Assembly (NCBI GenBank): GCA_021827805.1
Contig: JAKAUG010000022.1
Span: 1 to 7,680, forward strand
Direction of reading: 5' to 3'
Length of the DNA stretch: 7,680 nucleotides
Source: Bacillota bacterium
Lineage (GTDB): Bacteria; Bacillota; Sulfobacillia; RBS10-35; JAJYVN01
Within the stretch, counting starts at the first letter, position 1; the number at the start of each line of letters is the position of its first letter. Under the pieces are notes generated by a model. The model worked only from the letters and a program-made list of their open reading frames with translations. It searched no databases and was not told where the DNA came from. Positions 4,660 through 7,680 of this stretch are shown here, in pieces. The position numbers and the translations under genes were made by a program.

Positions 4660-6582
4660 ATGGCGGCGGCGGCGGAACGGATCGGGGGTCTCGCGCGGGG
4701 AGAGGACCGCTCGGCGAGCGCGGTCTGGTCCTGGCTGACCACGGTGGACCACAAGCGGATCGGGATCCTCTACCTGTTCAGCTCCATGATCTTCTTCCTC
4801 TTCGGCGGGCTGGAGGCGTTTCTGATGCGCCTGCAGCTCATGCGCCCGGACGCCCACGTCGTGAGCTTCGCGCTCTTCAATCAGCTGTTCACGATGCACG
4901 GGCTGACGATGATCTTCCTGGCCGTCATGCCGATGTCCGTCGGCTTCATCAATTACATGGTGCCCCTGCTGATCGGGGCCCGCGACGTGGCCTTTCCCCG
5001 CCTGAACGCCCTCAGCTTCTGGCTGTTTCTGGCCGGCGGACTGGTGCTCAACTCCTCCTGGCTGTTGGGGGGGGCCCCCAACGCCGGCTGGTACAACTAC
5101 GCGCCCATCAACACGGGGGCCGTGGTGCACGGCGTGTCGCTCAACCCGGGCAGCGACACGCTGGGCATCGACTTCTACGTCATCGGGCTGCAGTTGGCCG
5201 GGATCGGCACGCTGCTGAGCGGCATCAACTTCGTGGTGACGATCATCAACATGCGGGCCCCGGGCATGACCCCCATGCGGCTGCCGCTGTTCGTCTGGGC
5301 CAGCCTGATCACCTCGCTGATCATCGTCTTCGCCTTTCCGCCGTTCACGATCAACCTCGTGCTGCTGATGATCGACCGCATGTTCGGCACCGGGTTCTTC
5401 GATCCGGCCAGAGGCGGCAATGCCCTGCTCTGGCAGCAGCTGTTCTGGGTCTTCGGGCACCCCGAGGTCTACATCCTGATCATGCCCGCCTTCGGGATGA
5501 TCTCTGAGGTGATCCCCACCTTCTCGCGCAAGCCGCTGTTCGGATACAGCTCCATGGTCTTCGCCCTGGTGGTGATCGCCTTCATGTCCTTCATGGTGTG
5601 GAGCCACCACATGTTCACCGTCGGCATGGGCCCGGTCGTCAACTCGATCTTCGCCGCCACCTCGATGGCGATCGCGGTGCCGACCGGCGTGAAGATCTTC
5701 AACTGGCTGGCCACGATGTGGGGTGGGCGCATCCGCTTCACGACCTCCATGCTCTACGCCGTGGCGTTCATCGTCTGCTTCGTGATTGGCGGTATGAGCG
5801 GCGTCATGCTGGCCGTGCCGCCAGCCGACTACCAGTTCAACGACAGCTACTTCCTGGTGGCGCACATTCACTACGTGCTCATCGGCGGCGCGCTGATGGC
5901 GCTGTTCGCCGCGGCCTACTACTGGCTGCCCAAGATCACCGGGCGGCTCCTGAACGAGCGCCTCGGTCGCTGGAACTTCTGGCTGGTCTTCATCGGCTTC
6001 AACGTGACCTTCTTCCCCATGCACTTTCTGGGCCTGATGGGGATGCCGCGCCGGGTGGCCACCTATCCAGCCAACCTTGGGCTCGGCTTCTGGAACACGG
6101 TCTCCACCGTGGGGGTCTTCATCCTCACGGCGGGCATTGTGGTCTTCCTGTACAACCTGAAGCGTTCCGCGCAACACGGGGAGCTTGCGGGTCCGGATCC
6201 TTGGGATGGCCGCACGCTGGAATGGTCGCTGCCCTCCCCGGTCCCCGAGTACAACTTCGCCGAAATCCCTCTGGTGCGCGACCGCGATCCGCTCTTCGCG
6301 GAGAAGGTGCACGGCAACGGACGCCTGGTGCCCGCCCAGATCGCGGAGGCTCACGCGGCGGAGGAGCACGCGAGCGCGCATCCCGCGGGCATCCATGTCC
6401 CCAACCCCACGATCCTGCCCTTCGTCGTGGCCGTGGCCCTGACGGTCACCGCCTTCGCCGCCATCTTCCGGGTCTGGCCCCTGGCCATCCTGGGCCTGTT
6501 GGCGGCCTTCTTTGCGATCTTCCGGCTGATGTATGACCACGATCCCGGCCACTACGTCCAGCCCGAGGAGGGTGCCCGATGA
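4660..6582 (+). CDS. ctaD: Cytochrome c oxidase subunit I (haem-copper oxidase, A1 type)
   Basis: This encodes the 640-residue catalytic subunit that reduces O2 to water and pumps protons. His80 (FTMHG) and His404 are the low-spin haem ligands, and His402 in VAHIHYV is the haem a3 ligand. His267, His316 and His317 bind CuB, with Tyr271 placed for the His-Tyr cross-link in GHPEVY. D-channel residues Asn98, Asp109 and Asn116 and Glu269 are present, as are the K-channel Thr342 and Lys345 in PTGVKIF, marking an A1-type proton pump. After the 12 core helices comes a hydrophilic linker (about 501-580) rich in His, Glu and Ala, then two extra helices (about 583-624), as in Bacillus CtaD. I prefer ATG 4660 because of its ribosome site and because the motif TTVDHKRIG then falls at residue 27. 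The stop overlaps the ctaE start. Confidence 0.97.
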   Translation: MAAAAERIGGLARGEDRSASAVWSWLTTVDHKRIGILYLFSSMIFFLFGGLEAFLMRLQLMRPDAHVVSFALFNQLFTMHGLTMIFLAVMPMSVGFINYMVPLLIGARDVAFPRLNALSFWLFLAGGLVLNSSWLLGGAPNAGWYNYAPINTGAVVHGVSLNPGSDTLGIDFYVIGLQLAGIGTLLSGINFVVTIINMRAPGMTPMRLPLFVWASLITSLIIVFAFPPFTINLVLLMIDRMFGTGFFDPARGGNALLWQQLFWVFGHPEVYILIMPAFGMISEVIPTFSRKPLFGYSSMVFALVVIAFMSFMVWSHHMFTVGMGPVVNSIFAATSMAIAVPTGVKIFNWLATMWGGRIRFTTSMLYAVAFIVCFVIGGMSGVMLAVPPADYQFNDSYFLVAHIHYVLIGGALMALFAAAYYWLPKITGRLLNERLGRWNFWLVFIGFNVTFFPMHFLGLMGMPRRVATYPANLGLGFWNTVSTVGVFILTAGIVVFLYNLKRSAQHGELAGPDPWDGRTLEWSLPSPVPEYNFAEIPLVRDRDPLFAEKVHGNGRLVPAQIAEAHAAEEHASAHPAGIHVPNPTILPFVVAVALTVTAFAAIFRVWPLAILGLLAAFFAIFRLMYDHDPGHYVQPEEGAR

Positions 6583-7202
6583 GCGCGCCGGAGGTCCGGA
6601 CCCTGGAGGCGACGCCCGTCGGTCCGTACCGCCTGCCCACGCCGGCGGAGAACACCAAGCTCGGCATCTGGGTCTGGCTGGCGTCGGACTGTGCGCTCTT
6701 CGCCGCCCTGATCGCCACCTATGTCTCCATGCACGGGCACGTGGGCCACGCGCCCACGCCCCAGCAGCTGTTCGACCTGCCGCTGACGGCCACCGCGACC
6801 TTCGTGCTGCTGCTCAGCAGCCTGACGATGGGGTTGGGCCTGGAGGCGGCACAGCACGGCGAGCACCAGCGCCTGATGCGCTGGCTTGTGGTCACGATGA
6901 TCCTGGGCCTGGCGTTTGTGGGCCTGCAGGCCGTCGAGTTCACGACCTACGTGCACCGCGGCCTGACCCCGGACGCGAGCAACTTCGGGGCGAGCTTCTT
7001 CACCCTGGTCGGCTTCCATGGTCTGCACGTCACCTTCGGCGTGGCCTGGCTCCTCTCCATCTTCATCTTTGTGGTCAGAAAGGGCCCGCTCGGGCCCCGG
7101 GACCTCTGGAGGCTGGAGGCCGCGAGCCTTTACTGGTACTTCGTGGATGTCGTGTGGGTGGTCATCTTCACCGTCGTCTACCTCCTGGGGAAGGTGAGCT
7201 AG
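6579..7202 (+). CDS. ctaE: Cytochrome c oxidase subunit III
   Basis: This encodes 207 residues with five predicted helices, the short bacterial form of subunit III. This subunit has no metal centre; it stabilises subunit I and supports proton uptake. Family features are KLGIWVWLASD at the start of helix 1 (27-37), the buried glutamate Glu120 in LQAVEFTTY, GFHGLHVTFG (145-154) and the final YWYFVDVVWVVIF (185-197) followed by TVVYLLG. In most homologues the last block reads YWHFVDVVW, so Tyr187 replaces a usual histidine. ATGA overlap with ctaD (6579-6582) and GAGGAGG (6566-6572) inside the ctaD end indicate coupled translation. The protein ends one base before the ctaF start. Confidence 0.95.
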   Translation: MSAPEVRTLEATPVGPYRLPTPAENTKLGIWVWLASDCALFAALIATYVSMHGHVGHAPTPQQLFDLPLTATATFVLLLSSLTMGLGLEAAQHGEHQRLMRWLVVTMILGLAFVGLQAVEFTTYVHRGLTPDASNFGASFFTLVGFHGLHVTFGVAWLLSIFIFVVRKGPLGPRDLWRLEAASLYWYFVDVVWVVIFTVVYLLGKVS

Positions 7203-7203
7203 G

Positions 7204-7530
7204 GTGGGCATCGGCGGACCTCAGCTGCACACCGGTCCCGAGCCCCGCCCAGCGGGGCGCGCGGTCGGAACGACGCGCGTCCACCTGCTGGTGGCCATCC
7301 TGCTGGCCGCCCTGACGATTGTGGCCTTTGTCAGCGTCGGAGGCCATCTGCTGCCCGTCGGCTGGCTGATCCCGCTGCTGCTCGTGCTGGCGGCGGCGCA
7401 GGTCTGCATGCAACTTCTCTACTATATGCGCCTGAAGTGGGACCGCAGGATCTTTGCCCTCCTGTTCGGGGGGGGTGTGGCGCTGGCCGTGCTGATCGTG
7501 CTGGCGGTGCACGCCATGCTGAGCCTGTAG
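7204..7530 (+). CDS. ctaF: Cytochrome c oxidase subunit IV (prokaryotic COX4 type)
   Basis: This encodes 108 residues with a hydrophilic N-terminus (1-24) and three membrane helices (about 26-46, 50-76 and 83-106). The second helix ends in QLLYYMRLKWDRR (70-82), matching the QxxxYxxHLKxE-like signature of prokaryotic subunit IV (COX4_pro), with Arg at the usual His. This small subunit packs against subunits I and III and assists assembly or CuB stability. The start is GTG at 7204, with AAGGTGA (7191-7197) inside the end of ctaE; only one base separates the two genes. Its place between ctaE and ctaG is the usual order in caa3 operons. Confidence 0.88.
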   Translation: MGIGGPQLHTGPEPRPAGRAVGTTRVHLLVAILLAALTIVAFVSVGGHLLPVGWLIPLLLVLAAAQVCMQLLYYMRLKWDRRIFALLFGGGVALAVLIVLAVHAMLSL

Positions 7531-7591
7531 GCCGCGCTCCGCTGGGAGACGGTCGGTGGGGCCAGCGGGCCCGCCGCGAGGAGACGGTGCG
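7531..7591 (+). other. ctaF-ctaG spacer with duplicated ribosome-site sequence
   Basis: GGAGACGGT occurs at 7545-7553 and again at 7580-7588; the second copy is the ctaG ribosome site. Between them GGGCC (7559-7563) and GGCCC (7568-7572) can form a small hairpin just upstream of that site. No terminator-like T-run is present, so ctaG is probably cotranscribed with ctaF. Confidence 0.4.
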
Positions 7592-7680
7592 ATGTTGACT
7601 CCATTCCGCCATGCGGGCTTCGTGGAGCTGTGGCATCCGGGTGTCATGCTGCTGGCGCTCATCCTCGCTGCGCTCTACCA
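7592..7680 (+). CDS. ctaG: Cytochrome c oxidase assembly factor CtaG (caa3_CtaG), N-terminal fragment
   Basis: Only the first 29 residues are in the window. They start MLTPFRHAGF and continue with VELWHPGVMLLALILAALY, a short leader followed by the first membrane helix. The F...LW.P...LL...LY pattern agrees with the start of Bacillus-type CtaG, and the place after ctaF is where this gene is normally found. CtaG is needed to assemble the caa3 oxidase, probably in CuB or CuA delivery. AGGAG (7579-7583) sits eight bases before the ATG at 7592. An in-frame GTG at 7556 also has a ribosome site (GGGAG, 7544-7548), so a 12-residue longer form is possible, but the ATG gives the family-like N-terminus. 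The rest lies past the right edge. Confidence 0.72.
   Translation, partial: MLTPFRHAGFVELWHPGVMLLALILAALY

Noticed and set aside
4486..6552. A 688-codon open frame on the minus strand opposite ctaD, rich in His, Asp, Gln, Glu and Gly.
   Set aside because: It is a shadow of ctaD: the membrane-protein codons read backwards at high GC give long stop-free frames of biased composition. It has no recognisable domain, and ctaD on the other strand is certain.
1..7680. CRISPR array, rRNA, tRNA or prophage genes.
   Set aside because: No regularly spaced repeats, no rRNA-like blocks, no cloverleaf and no phage-type proteins were seen.

Overview
The window is GC-rich DNA (roughly 70% G+C by eye) from an aerobic bacterium. 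Its right half is the start of an aa3/caa3-type haem-copper oxidase operon in the order ctaC-ctaD-ctaE-ctaF-ctaG. That order, a lipoprotein-type subunit II with a fused cytochrome c domain, and a CtaG-type assembly factor resemble Bacillota (Bacillus-type caa3) and some other deep-branching, often thermophilic, GC-rich lineages. The phylum cannot be fixed from this sequence alone.

Layout. Positions 1-274 look like the right end of an IS200/IS605 (IS1341-type) element read on the + strand. There is a probable decayed tnpB tail, followed by the conserved CCCCCGG...CCGTGGGG hairpin that closes the element and its omega RNA. Positions 275-446 hold no gene, only inverted repeats, including a plausible terminator for the leftward operon. 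Positions 447-3130 form a compact leftward operon. Its gene order is a 14-helix DHA2-type MFS transporter, an Lgt-like membrane protein that has lost most catalytic residues, and a TlpA/ResA-like membrane-attached thioredoxin with a WCPEC active site. The last two genes overlap by ATGA and the MFS gene ends 21 bases before the second. Positions 3131-3515 are a divergent intergenic region with four copies of TGGTCCA/TGGACCA, two of them making a perfect 16-base palindrome; this is the best candidate operator in the window. Positions 3516-7680 carry the rightward oxidase operon.

How the genes work together. CtaC takes electrons through its own haem c and the CuA centre and passes them to CtaD (haem a, haem a3, CuB), which reduces O2 and pumps protons. 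CtaE and CtaF are the accessory subunits III and IV, and CtaG, cut by the window edge, is the caa3 assembly factor. TlpA-type thioredoxins can reduce haem-binding or CuA cysteines outside the membrane, so a link between the two divergent operons is reasonable. It is inference only.

The most interesting points are the catalytically degraded Lgt homologue locked to a TlpA gene, the TGGTCCA operator cluster between the two operons, and the omega-RNA-like element end beside the leftward operon.
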